Assembly: GCA_934590355.1 (NCBI GenBank)
Contig: CAKTOX010000015.1
Span: forward strand, 1-41,794
DNA: 41,794 bases
Direction of reading: 5' to 3'
Source of the DNA: an uncultured Oscillospiraceae bacterium
Lineage (GTDB): Bacteria > Bacillota > Clostridia > Oscillospirales > Oscillospiraceae
The position numbers and the translations under genes were made by a program. Position 1 is the first letter of the stretch, and every line of letters begins with the position of its first letter. The notes under the pieces are model-generated. The model searched no databases, was not told where the DNA came from, and saw nothing but the letters and a program-made list of their open reading frames with translations. Shown here piece after piece: positions 6,887 through 16,700 of the stretch.

Positions 6887-7966
6887 TCCGAAGGATATTC
6901 CGATATCGCGTGCGACCTGAATGAGCGGATGGTCGGTGGGCAGAAACTTTGTCTTGCTCGCGGCCTCGTCAAGCGGGATCGACACAATGCTGCCGCCTTG
7001 GATAGCAACCATGCGGCCATACTGCTTATTTGCGATGAGGTCTGCCGCAGCGGTGCCGAACTGAGTCGCCAAAACGCGGTCGTACGGGCACGGGGGGCCG
7101 CCGCGCTGATAGTGCCCGGGCACGGTGACGCGAGCTTCCTGACCGAGCGCCGCCTCTATCTGCGCCGCTATCTCGTAAGATATGGTCGAGTGCTTGGACT
7201 GCTCACGGCGCTTGCGGCTCTCCTCCTCGGTGAGTATCTGATCGTGGATGCTCTTTGCGCCCTCCGCGACGGCGAGAATGGAAAAGCTCCTGCCGTGACG
7301 GCGGCGATGGTCTATCGCCTTTACGATGCTGTCTATATCATAGGGGATCTCGGGAATGAGGATAATGTCCGCGCCCGAGCCTATGCCCGCGTGCAGCGTG
7401 AGCCAGCCCGCGTCGCGCCCCATGAGCTCGACGAGGAACACACGGCTGTGGGAGGAGGCGGTGGAGTGGATATAGTCGATGACGTTCGTTGCGATATCCA
7501 CGGCGCTCTGGAAGCCGAAGGTGGTGTCCGTGCCCCAAATGTCGTTGTCGATGGTCTTGGGCAGGGTCACGACGTTCATGCCCGCGTCCATTAGGAGCTT
7601 TGCGCTTTTCTGTGTGCCGTTGCCGCCCATGATAACGAGGCAGTCGAGATTGAGCTTATTATAGGTGTCCTTCATCGCGGGGATAAGGCTGTTTCCGGCA
7701 TCATCGACGATGTCCTTTCCCGGGACGTAGCGCTGGCGCGAGGTGCCGAGAATGGTGCCGCCCTGAGTGAGAATGCCCGCAAAATCCTTGGGCTCCATGT
7801 ATTTATAGTCGCCGTCAACAAGGCCGCGGTAGCCGTCATACATGCCGAATATTTCAAGATTTTCGATCTTGTTATGCAAGGCCTTACCGATACCGCGCAT
7901 GGCGGCGTTGAGACCCTGACAGTCGCCGCCCGAGGTTATAAGGGCAACTCTGGTTATGTTTTTCAA
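6878..7966 (-). CDS. pfkA: 6-phosphofructokinase (PfkA family, mixed ATP/PPi-type signature)
   Basis: 362 residues. Phosphorylates fructose 6-phosphate to the 1,6-bisphosphate in glycolysis. Seen: SGGDCQG near the N-terminus, GGNGT at 114-118, PKTIDND at 136-142 with the catalytic Asp in TIDND, MGRDAGW, and PGHYQRGGPPCPYDR. A Gly at the position after GGN is the ATP-type residue, whereas Lys in PKTIDND (Gly in E. coli PfkA) is the residue seen in PPi-type and mixed-substrate enzymes. Donor use is therefore uncertain. The start is TTG, with GAGGG 7 bases upstream; no in-frame ATG fits. Single gene with its own promoter. Confidence 0.93.
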   Translation of the reverse strand: MKNITRVALITSGGDCQGLNAAMRGIGKALHNKIENLEIFGMYDGYRGLVDGDYKYMEPKDFAGILTQGGTILGTSRQRYVPGKDIVDDAGNSLIPAMKDTYNKLNLDCLVIMGGNGTQKSAKLLMDAGMNVVTLPKTIDNDIWGTDTTFGFQSAVDIATNVIDYIHSTASSHSRVFLVELMGRDAGWLTLHAGIGSGADIILIPEIPYDIDSIVKAIDHRRRHGRSFSILAVAEGAKSIHDQILTEEESRKRREQSKHSTISYEIAAQIEAALGQEARVTVPGHYQRGGPPCPYDRVLATQFGTAAADLIANKQYGRMVAIQGGSIVSIPLDEAASKTKFLPTDHPLIQVARDIGISFGDK

Positions 7967-7999
7967 GCTAAAACCCTCTTTTAATGTATTTACATTAGT

Positions 8000-8027
8000 A
8001 TTTTAAAGCAATCTCAATAAAAGTCAA
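8000..8027 (-). promoter_or_regulatory. Promoter of phosphofructokinase
   Basis: Minus strand TTGACT (8022-8027), 16-base spacer, TAAAAT (8000-8005), about 35 bases before the TTG start codon. Confidence 0.6.
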
Positions 8028-8051
8028 TCGTAAATAATACCGAAATCAAAA

Positions 8052-8076
8052 CGGGAGCTCAGGCTTTGAGCTCCCG
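8052..8076 (-). terminator. Terminator of PadR-DUF2812 operon
   Basis: Perfect 10-bp stem CGGGAGCTCA/TGAGCTCCCG with 5-base loop; on the minus strand it is followed by TTTTGATTT. Confidence 0.75.
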
Positions 8077-8083
8077 ACTTTGT

Positions 8084-9286
8084 TTATTTTGCACTTTTGA
8101 GGAGGGCTATATACCGTGGGATCAGTTCACCAAAGTACATATCCGTGCTCTCGCAGGAAACTTCGATATATTTATTCTCATACCTCACGATGATATATTG
8201 CGTGTGGAAACCGACGATCCTATGGTCGCTGCATAGATAAAAAACGTGCGCACCGTCAATGTCGTATTCATATATAATGCGCGTCGGTATCTCTTTCGTC
8301 ACCTCGTATCCTCTGCTCTCAGCTTCGGCACGTCCCTGCATTACGCTGTTATAGCCTTGCTCATCATATGTCTTCAGCTGCTCTATCCGTTCTTCGCTGG
8401 CTCTTTTTGCTATAGCAGGAAATCCTTCATAATAGTCCGTTCTAAAGAACACATCGCCATGCTGCCCCAGTGCATAGCTTATATCGCCAAAGGTGCCGGT
8501 GCTTTCATATGCAAACATAAGCTCTCTGTCATACGACCATCCGAAGTCCTCGCATGTCGGGAACGGCAGTGTGGAAGGATCGCTTATATGACGATCTTCT
8601 ATCAGGTCTGCGGGAGAAAGCATAAATACCACCCACGCAATTATTACCGGTACGGCGAGAGGGATAAGCACCTTGCCGACGGCGCGGCGAAAGACGTATC
8701 GTTCGCCCGTCGGTATATTCTTGCCCTTTTTAAGTCGCTTTGTCATCAGAGCCAGTCTACAGCAGCGGACGGCATTAAATAATGTCTCAACAGAGAGAAG
8801 CAGCAGCACAAGGCAGGCAAACACATAATACGGAAGCGTATAGCGCGCTGTTATGAAAGTGAGCGTTGACCCGCCGAAGTGCTCAAAAGCAATAAAGAAT
8901 ATGACAGCAAACGCCAGCGTACAGACCATGTATTTATACATGATCTTCCTCAGCGGCTTGATCAAAAGCTCGGGGTCTGTATATATCTCCGGTGCGTCGG
9001 TGTCGTCGGTGCATACCACCACGAGGTCGCTGTTATAATCGCCGACGACCTGCCAGCCGCACTGCTCATACAGCTCCTTTTTCTCCTCGGGAATATCGCA
9101 GGCCACAACGTCACAGAAATCAAGGCGATAGCGCATTTTCTTAGGCTCAGCCCTTGTGAACTTCGCAAAAAACATGCCGCTTTCCTTGAAAAACAGCCCC
9201 TTTTCCGCCATCTCCTCAAACCAAGACTGCACGGCCGGTATATCGCCCGAGCCGTAGGGTCTTATGCGTCGTACAGTTTTACTCAT
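8084..9286 (-). CDS. DUF2812-domain membrane protein, partner of PadR regulator
   Basis: 400 residues. The N-terminal soluble DUF2812-like domain (about residues 1-115) contains the typical 'SWFEEMAEKGLFF' and 'YRLDF' pattern. Membrane segments follow at about 125-145, 155-175 and 210-230, then a C-terminal domain of about 170 residues that is probably extracytoplasmic. The ATG overlaps the PadR stop by 8 bases (ATGAGTAA), so the two are translationally coupled; the longer in-frame start lies inside PadR and is rejected. PadR-DUF2812 pairs are common in Firmicutes; the biochemical role of DUF2812 is not established, though a part in membrane stress response is often assumed. Confidence 0.75.
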   Translation of the reverse strand: MSKTVRRIRPYGSGDIPAVQSWFEEMAEKGLFFKESGMFFAKFTRAEPKKMRYRLDFCDVVACDIPEEKKELYEQCGWQVVGDYNSDLVVVCTDDTDAPEIYTDPELLIKPLRKIMYKYMVCTLAFAVIFFIAFEHFGGSTLTFITARYTLPYYVFACLVLLLLSVETLFNAVRCCRLALMTKRLKKGKNIPTGERYVFRRAVGKVLIPLAVPVIIAWVVFMLSPADLIEDRHISDPSTLPFPTCEDFGWSYDRELMFAYESTGTFGDISYALGQHGDVFFRTDYYEGFPAIAKRASEERIEQLKTYDEQGYNSVMQGRAEAESRGYEVTKEIPTRIIYEYDIDGAHVFYLCSDHRIVGFHTQYIIVRYENKYIEVSCESTDMYFGELIPRYIALLKSAK

Positions 9287-9596
9287 CCTTTTCCGCCTCC
9301 TTCGCGTCATCAAGGCACCGTCTGAGCCGTATAAGCTCGTCACTGTAAGCCTTCTCCCCTATCGGCGTGAGCTCATACAGCTTGCGCTTGCCCTCAACGC
9401 CGACATATTTTATAAGTCCCTCCTGCTCAAACTCCGACAGCAGCGCATACAGTGTGCCCGGTCCGAGCTTCACGCGCTGTGAGCTGCGGCGGGCAATATA
9501 ATCGCTGATGTCAATTCCACACTTTTTCCCGCTGCGCAGCGACATGAGCAGATAAAACATCGGCTTCGTCAGAGTCGAGAATTTTTTCCTTGCCAT
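9279..9596 (-). CDS. PadR-family transcriptional regulator
   Basis: 105 residues, a usual size for the short PadR group (winged helix plus a dimerising C-terminal helix). Seen: MFYLLMSLRSGKKCGIDISDY recognition region and GPGTLYALLSEFEQEGLI, the PadR signature wing. The start ATG has GGAGG 8 bases upstream; the 34-codon longer reading frame runs through the promoter and is rejected. A perfect 19-bp palindrome lies exactly in the spacer of its promoter, so autorepression is likely. Translationally coupled to the DUF2812 gene. Confidence 0.9.
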   Translation of the reverse strand: MARKKFSTLTKPMFYLLMSLRSGKKCGIDISDYIARRSSQRVKLGPGTLYALLSEFEQEGLIKYVGVEGKRKLYELTPIGEKAYSDELIRLRRCLDDAKEAEKDE

Positions 9597-9615
9597 CGGA
9601 TCCGCCTCCAAGCGT

Positions 9616-9644
9616 GTTATATATCGATTATCGATATAAGTCAA
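9616..9644 (-). promoter_or_regulatory. padR promoter with built-in 19-bp palindromic operator
   Basis: Minus strand TTGACT (9639-9644), 17-base spacer, TATAAC (9616-9621). The perfect palindrome TATATCGAT-T-ATCGATATA (9620-9638) fills the spacer, a position at which bound PadR would exclude RNA polymerase. Confidence 0.75.
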
Positions 9645-9657
9645 GATTGTTTTTCCC

Positions 9658-9686
9658 TTGACTAAACATTGTATATAGTTTAGAAT
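9658..9686 (+). promoter_or_regulatory. Promoter of iron alcohol dehydrogenase
   Basis: TTGACT (9658-9663), 17-base spacer, TAGAAT (9681-9686), 33 bases before the ATG. It is divergent from the padR promoter, with about 14 bases between the two -35 boxes, so PadR could also affect it. Confidence 0.65.
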
Positions 9687-9718
9687 ATAACTACCCAAAA
9701 ATTCGGAGGATATGCTAC

Positions 9719-10930
9719 ATGGATTGTCTAAAAAAAGCTTACTATCGCACTTTTCAGGCGATATTCAACGTCGGCGCAAGATGCCTCAACTGGCGTAAGC
9801 CCATCACCATCGAGGGCGAAGGCTCGCTGAGTCAGGCGCCGGAGCTTTTTAAGAGGGAAGGCGTAAGGAAGGTCATGATAGTGACCGGCCGCACCGTCGG
9901 CAAGACTATCGCTCCCATCGCTAAGGCTGCGCTTGAAAAAGCGGGTATTAAATACGAGCACTATTCCGAGGTTTCCGCTAACCCGACCGTCACCGTTGTC
10001 GATGCCATCCAGAAGCTCTACCTCGAGACCGGCTGCGACGGCTTCCTCGCAATAGGCGGCGGCTCTCCGCTGGACGCCGCAAAGGGCGCTGCCGCAAGGG
10101 TCGTGCACCCGAACACACCCGTGAATAAGATGGCGGGTCTGCTTCGCGTAAGGCACAAGATCCCCACCTTCGTCGCCGTTCCCACGACCGCGGGCACCGG
10201 CTCGGAGACCACGATCGCAGCCGTCATTACCGACCCCGAGACCCACCACAAGTACGCCATCATGGACCTGTGCCTTGTGCCGAAATACTCAATACTCGAC
10301 CCGGAGCTCACGCGTGATCTGCCGCAGAAGACGACCTCCACGACCGGTATGGACGCACTCACGCACGCAGTCGAGGCTTACGTCTGCTGGACTTACAACA
10401 CCAAGGAATCCATCCGTCTCGCCGAGGAAGCGACTGTTGCTATCTTCAAGTACCTTGAGAGAGCGTACAACGACGGAAACGACATGGAGGCCCGTCAGCA
10501 GATGCTCACCGCGTCCTTCAAGGCAGGCTTTGCATTCACCCGCGCCGGTGTCGGCAACGTCCATGCAATTGCACATACCCTCGGCGGTCTGTACAACACC
10601 CCGCACGGTCTTGCAAACGCAGTAATTCTCCCCATAGTTCTTGAGGACTACGGCGAAGCGGTATACGCGAAACTGGCACATCTGTCCGAGCTTACCGGCA
10701 CCATGACCACCGGCACGGACGAGGAAAAGGCAAAGGCCTTCATCGCAGAGATCCGCGCAATGAATAAGCGCATGAACATCCCCTCCGGATTTGATTTCAT
10801 CAAGGAAGAGGACATTCATCAGATGTGCATTTGGGCGCTTGAGGAGGCAAACCCCGTCTACCCCGTCCCCGTTGTCTACAACGAGGAGCGCTGCGCCAAG
10901 GTCATCCGCCGCATCATTAACGAGGCATAA
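9719..10930 (+). CDS. Iron-containing (group III) alcohol dehydrogenase
   Basis: 403 residues. NAD(P)-dependent alcohol/aldehyde oxidoreductase. Seen: the dinucleotide-binding GGGSPLDAAKG (about residues 107-117), PTTAGTGSE, and metal ligands in MDALTHAVEAY (Asp and His), HAIAHTLGG (His) and TPHGLANAVILP (His). GGAGG lies about 9 bases upstream of the ATG. Monocistronic or co-transcribed with the PAP2 gene through a terminator. The substrate (butanol, ethanol, propanediol or other) cannot be assigned. Confidence 0.93.
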   Translation: MDCLKKAYYRTFQAIFNVGARCLNWRKPITIEGEGSLSQAPELFKREGVRKVMIVTGRTVGKTIAPIAKAALEKAGIKYEHYSEVSANPTVTVVDAIQKLYLETGCDGFLAIGGGSPLDAAKGAAARVVHPNTPVNKMAGLLRVRHKIPTFVAVPTTAGTGSETTIAAVITDPETHHKYAIMDLCLVPKYSILDPELTRDLPQKTTSTTGMDALTHAVEAYVCWTYNTKESIRLAEEATVAIFKYLERAYNDGNDMEARQQMLTASFKAGFAFTRAGVGNVHAIAHTLGGLYNTPHGLANAVILPIVLEDYGEAVYAKLAHLSELTGTMTTGTDEEKAKAFIAEIRAMNKRMNIPSGFDFIKEEDIHQMCIWALEEANPVYPVPVVYNEERCAKVIRRIINEA

Positions 10931-10940
10931 TAAAACCTGC

Positions 10941-10968
10941 AAAAAAGCCGCTTTTAAGCGGCTTTTTG
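10941..10968 (+). terminator. Terminator after alcohol dehydrogenase
   Basis: AAGCCGCTT/AAGCGGCTT stem with a 2-base centre, A-rich before and TTTTT after. The downstream PAP2 gene begins 22 bases later without a visible promoter. Confidence 0.8.
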
Positions 10969-10989
10969 CGTAATAACGAGAGGTGTTAT

Positions 10990-11907
10990 ATGGAACTGCT
11001 ATACGCACTTGAGAGCATACGCACGCCGTTTTTGGATAAGCTCATGGGGCTTGTGACCAACCTCGGCGGCGAGGCCGTGTTCATCGCGGCGGCGATAATA
11101 GTTTTTTGGTGTCTGAGCAAAAACTGCGGCTACTACATGATGACTGTGGGCTTTGCAGGCACTATAATAAACCAGTTTCTAAAGCTGTGGTTTCGCATAC
11201 CGCGCCCCTGGGTCAAGGATCCGAATTTCACGATAGTCGAAAGTGCGCGCGCGGAGGCGACCGGATATTCATTCCCGAGCGGACACACGCAGAACGCCTT
11301 TGCCGTTTTCGGTGCTCCCGCAAGGTACTCCAAAAGCACGGCGCTGCGCATAGTTTTCGTGCTGCTAATTGCACTGACCGCATTTTCGAGAATGTACGTC
11401 GGCGTGCACACCCCGCTTGACGTCGGCGTTTCGCTAGTCGTCGGCACGGTGCTCGTGTTTGTCATCTATCCCGTTTTCCGTGACATGGACAAGGCCCCGA
11501 AAAGGGTCTACATTCTCTTCGGAGTGTTCATTGCGCTCGCGGCGGCATTCGTAGCATTCGTTGAGCTGTATCATTTCCCCGCCGATCTTGACGCGGAAAA
11601 CTACGCATCGGGGCTCAAAAACGCATACATGATTCTGTTTTGCGCGATTGGGCTTGCGCTCGTTTTCTACGTTGACAGCAAGTACGTGCACTTCCCCACC
11701 GAGGCCGTGTGGTGGGCGCAGATAATAAAGGTCGTGCTCGGACTGGGTATCGTGCTCGCCGTAAAAGCTGCACTCAAAGCTCCGCTGCTCGCGCTTTTTG
11801 CAGGCCACAGCGTTGCCCACGGCGTGAGGTATTTCATCGTCATTCTCTTCGCCGGCATCGTCTGGCCGATGACGTTCAAGTATTTCGCAAAGCTCGGTAG
11901 GAAATAA
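10990..11907 (+). CDS. PAP2-family membrane phosphatase
   Basis: 305 residues with about eight hydrophobic segments. Type 2 phosphatidic acid phosphatase family, acting on lipid phosphates such as phosphatidate or undecaprenyl pyrophosphate. The three phosphatase motifs are present: KLWFRIPRPW (about 71-80), FPSGHTQN (about 95-102, with the acid/base His) and SRMYVGVHTPLDV (about 132-144, with the nucleophilic His). GAGAGGTG lies 6 bases before the ATG. No own promoter is evident; it may depend on read-through from the alcohol dehydrogenase gene. The specific lipid substrate is unknown. Confidence 0.9.
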   Translation: MELLYALESIRTPFLDKLMGLVTNLGGEAVFIAAAIIVFWCLSKNCGYYMMTVGFAGTIINQFLKLWFRIPRPWVKDPNFTIVESARAEATGYSFPSGHTQNAFAVFGAPARYSKSTALRIVFVLLIALTAFSRMYVGVHTPLDVGVSLVVGTVLVFVIYPVFRDMDKAPKRVYILFGVFIALAAAFVAFVELYHFPADLDAENYASGLKNAYMILFCAIGLALVFYVDSKYVHFPTEAVWWAQIIKVVLGLGIVLAVKAALKAPLLALFAGHSVAHGVRYFIVILFAGIVWPMTFKYFAKLGRK

Positions 11908-11922
11908 TAGGATATTCAATGC

Positions 11923-11953
11923 AAAAACTCCCCGTAATAACGGGGAGTTTTTT
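11923..11953. terminator. Bidirectional terminator between PAP2 and kinase genes
   Basis: Perfect 13-bp stem AAAAACTCCCCGT/ACGGGGAGTTTTT with a 4-base loop; A run and T run on either side. Confidence 0.9.
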
Positions 11954-13718
11954 ATCCGAACAGGCTTATTCTTACCGTATAGGTGACGGTCATGCCGCCG
12001 TAGCTTATGGTCGCCTCGCGGTTTCCGAGGCCGGTCATGTCGCACTCGGCGTCGTATTCGCTCGGGTCGGTGATGCGCTTGGCGGAACCGTTATTATAAT
12101 ACGCGCGCAGGACAAGTCCCGTCGTGTCGAGCTGCTCGCCCATCGTATAGACGGTCTTTGTCGGCATTTCCTCGATGGTCAGCTCCGTGACCTTAGGCTC
12201 CTCGACAATGACTGTGCACTGGTCATAGACCTCCATCTTATCCTTCACATAGACCATGACGGTCGCAGCGCCGGGGCTTATCGCCTTGAGCTTGCCGCTT
12301 TGGTCGACCGTTACGATATCGGTGTCGCTGCTTTTCCAGATATACTCCGGCTCCTCCTGCCCATCCTTGGGCTCGGGAGTGCAGGTGACCTTGAGCTGCG
12401 CCTCGTCCTCAACGGTGAGCTTGAGGCTGGGCGAGCTGAGCATGAGGGATTTGACCTCGAGCTTTTCGGGCTGCTTCGTTGCGGTCACGGTCGGTGCAAC
12501 GCTCTCACTCGGTTCAGGATCACCGTCTCCGTTCTTTCCGGCGGCTATGAATATGACGATCGCGGCTGCCATCGCAAGCACGAGAAGAATAAGAGCGACG
12601 ACATAGCCGGGCATTTTTTTATCCTCAGAGCGTGCTTTTTCCGGCGGCGCAGGCTGCTTTTTCGGCTGCGGCGCAGGCTGCTTGGGGCGCGGTCGGGGCT
12701 GAGGTGCGGGCGCCAGCTCGGCTTCCGGTATGTATCTCGGGCGTCTGTCGGGAATAAATTCCTCGCGGATGGTCGCATCCTCCGATGCCGGTGCCGTCTG
12801 CGGCTCCGGTGCTTTGCCGGATAGCGCTGCGTTAAGAGCGCTCTTGAGCTCCGTCGGGCTCTGATAGCGGTCGGCAATTTTATAGCTGACGGCCTTCTGC
12901 ACGACCTTTTTGAGCGCCGCGCCTCCCTTTCCCGGAGGCGGCAGCGGCTCACCGCGAAAACGCCTTATCTGAGCATCAGCGGTCTGGTCTGCCGTAGGCG
13001 TCTGCGGCGGAAGCGGCAGAAACGGGCCGCGGCGGTCGTTGAGAAGCCAGTACAGCACCATGCCGAGAGAATAGATATCCACCCTGTCGTCATAAACCGT
13101 ACCCTTGTAGACCTCCGGCGCCATGTAGGAATAGGTCCCGACCTTATCGCCGGATATGCGCGGCATGGAGGACTTGGCAACGCCGAAGTCACCGAGCTTA
13201 TACACCCCGTAGGCGCTGACGAAAATGTTCTGCGGCTTAATATCGCGGTGGATGATGCCCTTTTCGCGGCACAATTCAAGCGCAGAGCACATATCCGAGC
13301 CGAGGTGCACAACGTCCTCGACCGTCATGCCGTTTTGGCTGACATACTCGGGCAGCGAGGTGAGCAGCTCCATACGAATATAGATATCCCAGCCCATATC
13401 CTCGGTGTGCGGGATTATCATCTGATCCTCGCAGTTGACGACGTTCGGGTGTCCGCGCAGTGCGCCGAGGAGCCTGTATTCGTTGCTGATCTCCTCGACC
13501 TGAGCGCGGAGCTTGGCGCGCATGGTGAATTCATCCATGCTTGCCGCCATCTCGTCGTACTCCTTCTGCGTGCCGGGTACGCTTATGACCTTGAGCGCAC
13601 AATGGAAATCGCCGCCGTATTCATCTTTTTTTCTGATTTCGTAAACCTTGCCGGAGCTTCCGCTTCCGATGCAGCGGACTATCTCCCAGCCGGGCAGTGA
13701 AGTTCGCAGATCATCCAT
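11952..13718 (-). CDS. Membrane Ser/Thr protein kinase with Ig-like extracellular domains
   Basis: 588 residues. Hanks-type kinase domain at residues 1-300: glycine loop GSGSSG (18-23), Lys43 in ALKV, HRDIKPQN (157-164), DFG (177-179), APE (200-202). A Pro-rich linker and one transmembrane helix (about 375-398) follow. Outside the cell are a bacterial Ig-like group 2 (Big_2) type domain (about 425-505, ending in KAISPGAATVMVYVKD) and a second Ig-like domain (about 510-588, YTMGEQLDTTGLVLRAYY). Firmicute PrkC/StkP kinases normally carry PASTA domains here; this one does not. AGGGAAG precedes the ATG. Its own promoter lies in the 69-base gap after the ABC permease gene. No PP2C phosphatase gene is nearby. 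Confidence 0.92.
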   Translation of the reverse strand: MDDLRTSLPGWEIVRCIGSGSSGKVYEIRKKDEYGGDFHCALKVISVPGTQKEYDEMAASMDEFTMRAKLRAQVEEISNEYRLLGALRGHPNVVNCEDQMIIPHTEDMGWDIYIRMELLTSLPEYVSQNGMTVEDVVHLGSDMCSALELCREKGIIHRDIKPQNIFVSAYGVYKLGDFGVAKSSMPRISGDKVGTYSYMAPEVYKGTVYDDRVDIYSLGMVLYWLLNDRRGPFLPLPPQTPTADQTADAQIRRFRGEPLPPPGKGGAALKKVVQKAVSYKIADRYQSPTELKSALNAALSGKAPEPQTAPASEDATIREEFIPDRRPRYIPEAELAPAPQPRPRPKQPAPQPKKQPAPPEKARSEDKKMPGYVVALILLVLAMAAAIVIFIAAGKNGDGDPEPSESVAPTVTATKQPEKLEVKSLMLSSPSLKLTVEDEAQLKVTCTPEPKDGQEEPEYIWKSSDTDIVTVDQSGKLKAISPGAATVMVYVKDKMEVYDQCTVIVEEPKVTELTIEEMPTKTVYTMGEQLDTTGLVLRAYYNNGSAKRITDPSEYDAECDMTGLGNREATISYGGMTVTYTVRISLFG

Positions 13719-13757
13719 ATCATTGCTTCCCTGTTAAGTCAAATTAAGTTACCCTTA

Positions 13758-13786
13758 AATATAATATATTCCTAAATTTTTGTCAA
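13758..13786 (-). promoter_or_regulatory. Promoter of Ser/Thr kinase
   Basis: Minus strand TTGACA (13781-13786), 17-base spacer, TATATT (13758-13763), directly after the stop of the ABC permease gene. Confidence 0.7.
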
Positions 13787-13787
13787 A

Positions 13788-16700
13788 TCACTCTATGGAT
13801 TTGAGTGCACCCGCCATGTCGATATTGTCAATTCTGCGGCGCATGATGGAGTTGACTATGAGCGCAAAGACGAAGGTTATGACTATCGCAACCGCAAAGC
13901 TGAGCACGCTTATATGCGGCTTAAAGTACATCATATCGACCTTTATCGCGTTCATTACGAAGGCGTGCAGTCCGACGCCGAGAGCCAAGCCGAACACGGC
14001 TCCCGCTCCGGTGAGGATAATATTCTCACGGAAGACATATGCCGCCGCCTCGTTGGGGTAAAAGCCCAGGACCTTTATCGTCGCTATCTCGCGGATACGC
14101 TCGGAAATGTTGATGTTCGTGAGGTTATACAGAACGATGAACGCCAGAAGCCCCGCGCAGAGGATTATCGCCGCGACGATGAATTCAAGTCCGTCGAGCA
14201 TACTGCTCATGCGGTCCTTGGTGTCAACGCTGAGCGTTATGCCGCGCACGCCGTCGACCTTGGACAGTGCCACGTCACATTCGTTAATGTCCGCGCTCTC
14301 GGGTGCGTTGACAAGAGCGGATTTATACTCCGGAACACGTCCCCACTGCTCCTCGCAGGTCTCGGGGGAAACAAAGACGTAGCTGCTGACGTAGTTATCG
14401 AACAATCCGCTGACGGTGACGGTGAGCTTTTCGTTATCCGAGGTCGTTATAGTTATCGTATCTCCGACCTTTACGCCGCCGAGCTGACGAGCAAGGTTAT
14501 AGTCAAGGATGGCCTCGCCCTTGCCGGGGTATTCGACGTCGTACTTGCCGTCCTTGAGGTTCATGAAGTTCCATATCTTTTTGCCGTCGGTCACGCTTAT
14601 GGTCGCGCTCTTTATGGCTCCGCCGCCGTCGACCTGTGCGAGGCTGCGGTACATAAACATGACGTCGCCGATATTGTCGCCCGCCTCGGCGCGGAATATT
14701 TTCTGCTCCTCATCATTCATATCGTATGCGAGAGTGAGCTCATAGTCATAGAAAATGACATCGTCATACTGCTCCTTCACGACGTTTTGAATGGTATCGT
14801 TAAGGCCGAGCGCCGTCAGCACGAGCGCGGTGCAGCCGCCTATGCCGAGCAGCATCATGAATATTCTCTTTTTATAGCGCATGATATTGCGCGCGGAGAC
14901 CTTCTGCATGAAGCCCATCTCGTTCCAAATGCTCGGAAAGCGCTCAAGGAAAATTCGCTTGCCTGCCTCGGGAGCCTTGGGGCGAATAAGATTTGCGGGC
15001 ACGCTCTTGAGCTCGTTTGCACAGCAGTACCACGTTACGAGGAGCATGACGATGAGGTTTGCAGCCGTTATGCCCAAAGCGAGCGGCCAATCGACCGTGA
15101 ATACGATTGACGAAAGATTATACAAAAGGCTGTATCCGTACCATATGACCGAGGGGAGCGCAAAGCTTCCGACCACAATGCCGAAGACGCTGCCAAGAAG
15201 CGTTGCGCTGCCGGAATAGAACAGGTACTTGCCCATGATCGCGCCCGAGGAATAGCCAAGAGCCTTCATAATGCCTATCTGAGTGCGCTGGTCGTCGATC
15301 ATACGGGTCATCGTAGTCATGCAGACAAGAGCCGCAACGAGGAAGAAAAACACGGGGAATATCGCCGCAACGCTCTGCACGACGTTGGTGTCGCTCTCAA
15401 AGCAGACGTAGCCTGCATTGGTATCGCGGTCAAGAACGTAGACGTCCGCGTTATTCATGTTCTTTATCTGCTTTTCGGCGGAATCAAGCTCCTCTGCGCC
15501 CTTATCGAGCTCCGCCTTGGCCTCATCGAGCTGCGCCTTGCCGCTTGCAAGCTCCTTTTCCGCCTCGGCAAAGCCCTTTTCTGCCTCTGCCTTGCCCGCC
15601 TCGTATTCCTTCTTTGCCTGCTCAAGCTGCGCACCGCCGCTCGATATCATCTCGCGTGCCTTGTCAAGCTCTGCCTGACCTGCCGCGATCTGCGCATAGC
15701 CCGCGTCAAGCTGCGCCTTGGAATCGTCAAGCTGCTTCTGATACGGCGCAAGCTCTGCGTCTACCTCAGCCTTCTTCTGACGGTGGACAGCAAGACGCTC
15801 GTTGCAATTGTCTATCTCATTTTGCGCGAGCCTAATGCGGCGGTTTGCCGAATCTATCTTGTTCTGGATAAGACGCGCTTTGACGTTTTCGCCGTTTGCC
15901 TGAGCCTGAGCAAGCTCTTCGTTGAGCTGCTCTATCTCGGCATTGAGAATTGCAATGTCGTTATTTTTCTCGTCTATACGGTTCTCGTAATACGCGATCT
16001 GCTCGTTTACCGTGCCGTAAGCCAACTTCTTTTTCGCTTCAAACTGGCGCAGACCCTTTTCGTACTCGGCCTGGCCCGCATCAAGCTGTGCCTTCGCCGC
16101 GTCAAGCTCCGCCTGCTTCTGATCAATAACAGAGGTGTCCCCCATCATTTTCTCGGCATCCTCTATTTGCTTGCGGGCCTGTTCGAGCTGAGCCGTGGTC
16201 GCGGCCTTCTTCTGAGTATATTCGGCATAGCCGCGGTCATATTCCGCCTTCGCCGCGTCGTACTTCTCCTTGCCCTCTTCATACTGCGCCCTTGCATCGT
16301 CAAGCTGCGCCATCGCGTCGTCGATGATGCTGTCATAGCGGACGACCGCGCGCTCCTTCATGAGCTTTTCAAGGGGAGCCTTATAGCGCTCGATGCTGTT
16401 TTCGTACTCCTCGGAATATACATAGCCCTCGGAATCCACGCAGAGGTATATCTCCGTGTAATAATCCGTCGAATAACCGTCGGAGGGCAGGTAGATATAG
16501 CCCTTGACGCTGCCGTTGCCGAGGGTGCTCGAGCCGCGCTCGACGTTAATATACAAAACGCTCTCGGTTATTCCGACTATCGTGTACTCATCGTAGGCGA
16601 AGGTGTCAAAGGTGCGCTGGGAGTTATCCTCGGACAGCTTCACGGTCTTGCCGATATCGTCCTCGGAGTACAGCTCAGAGTCGGCAAGGCACTCGCTGCC

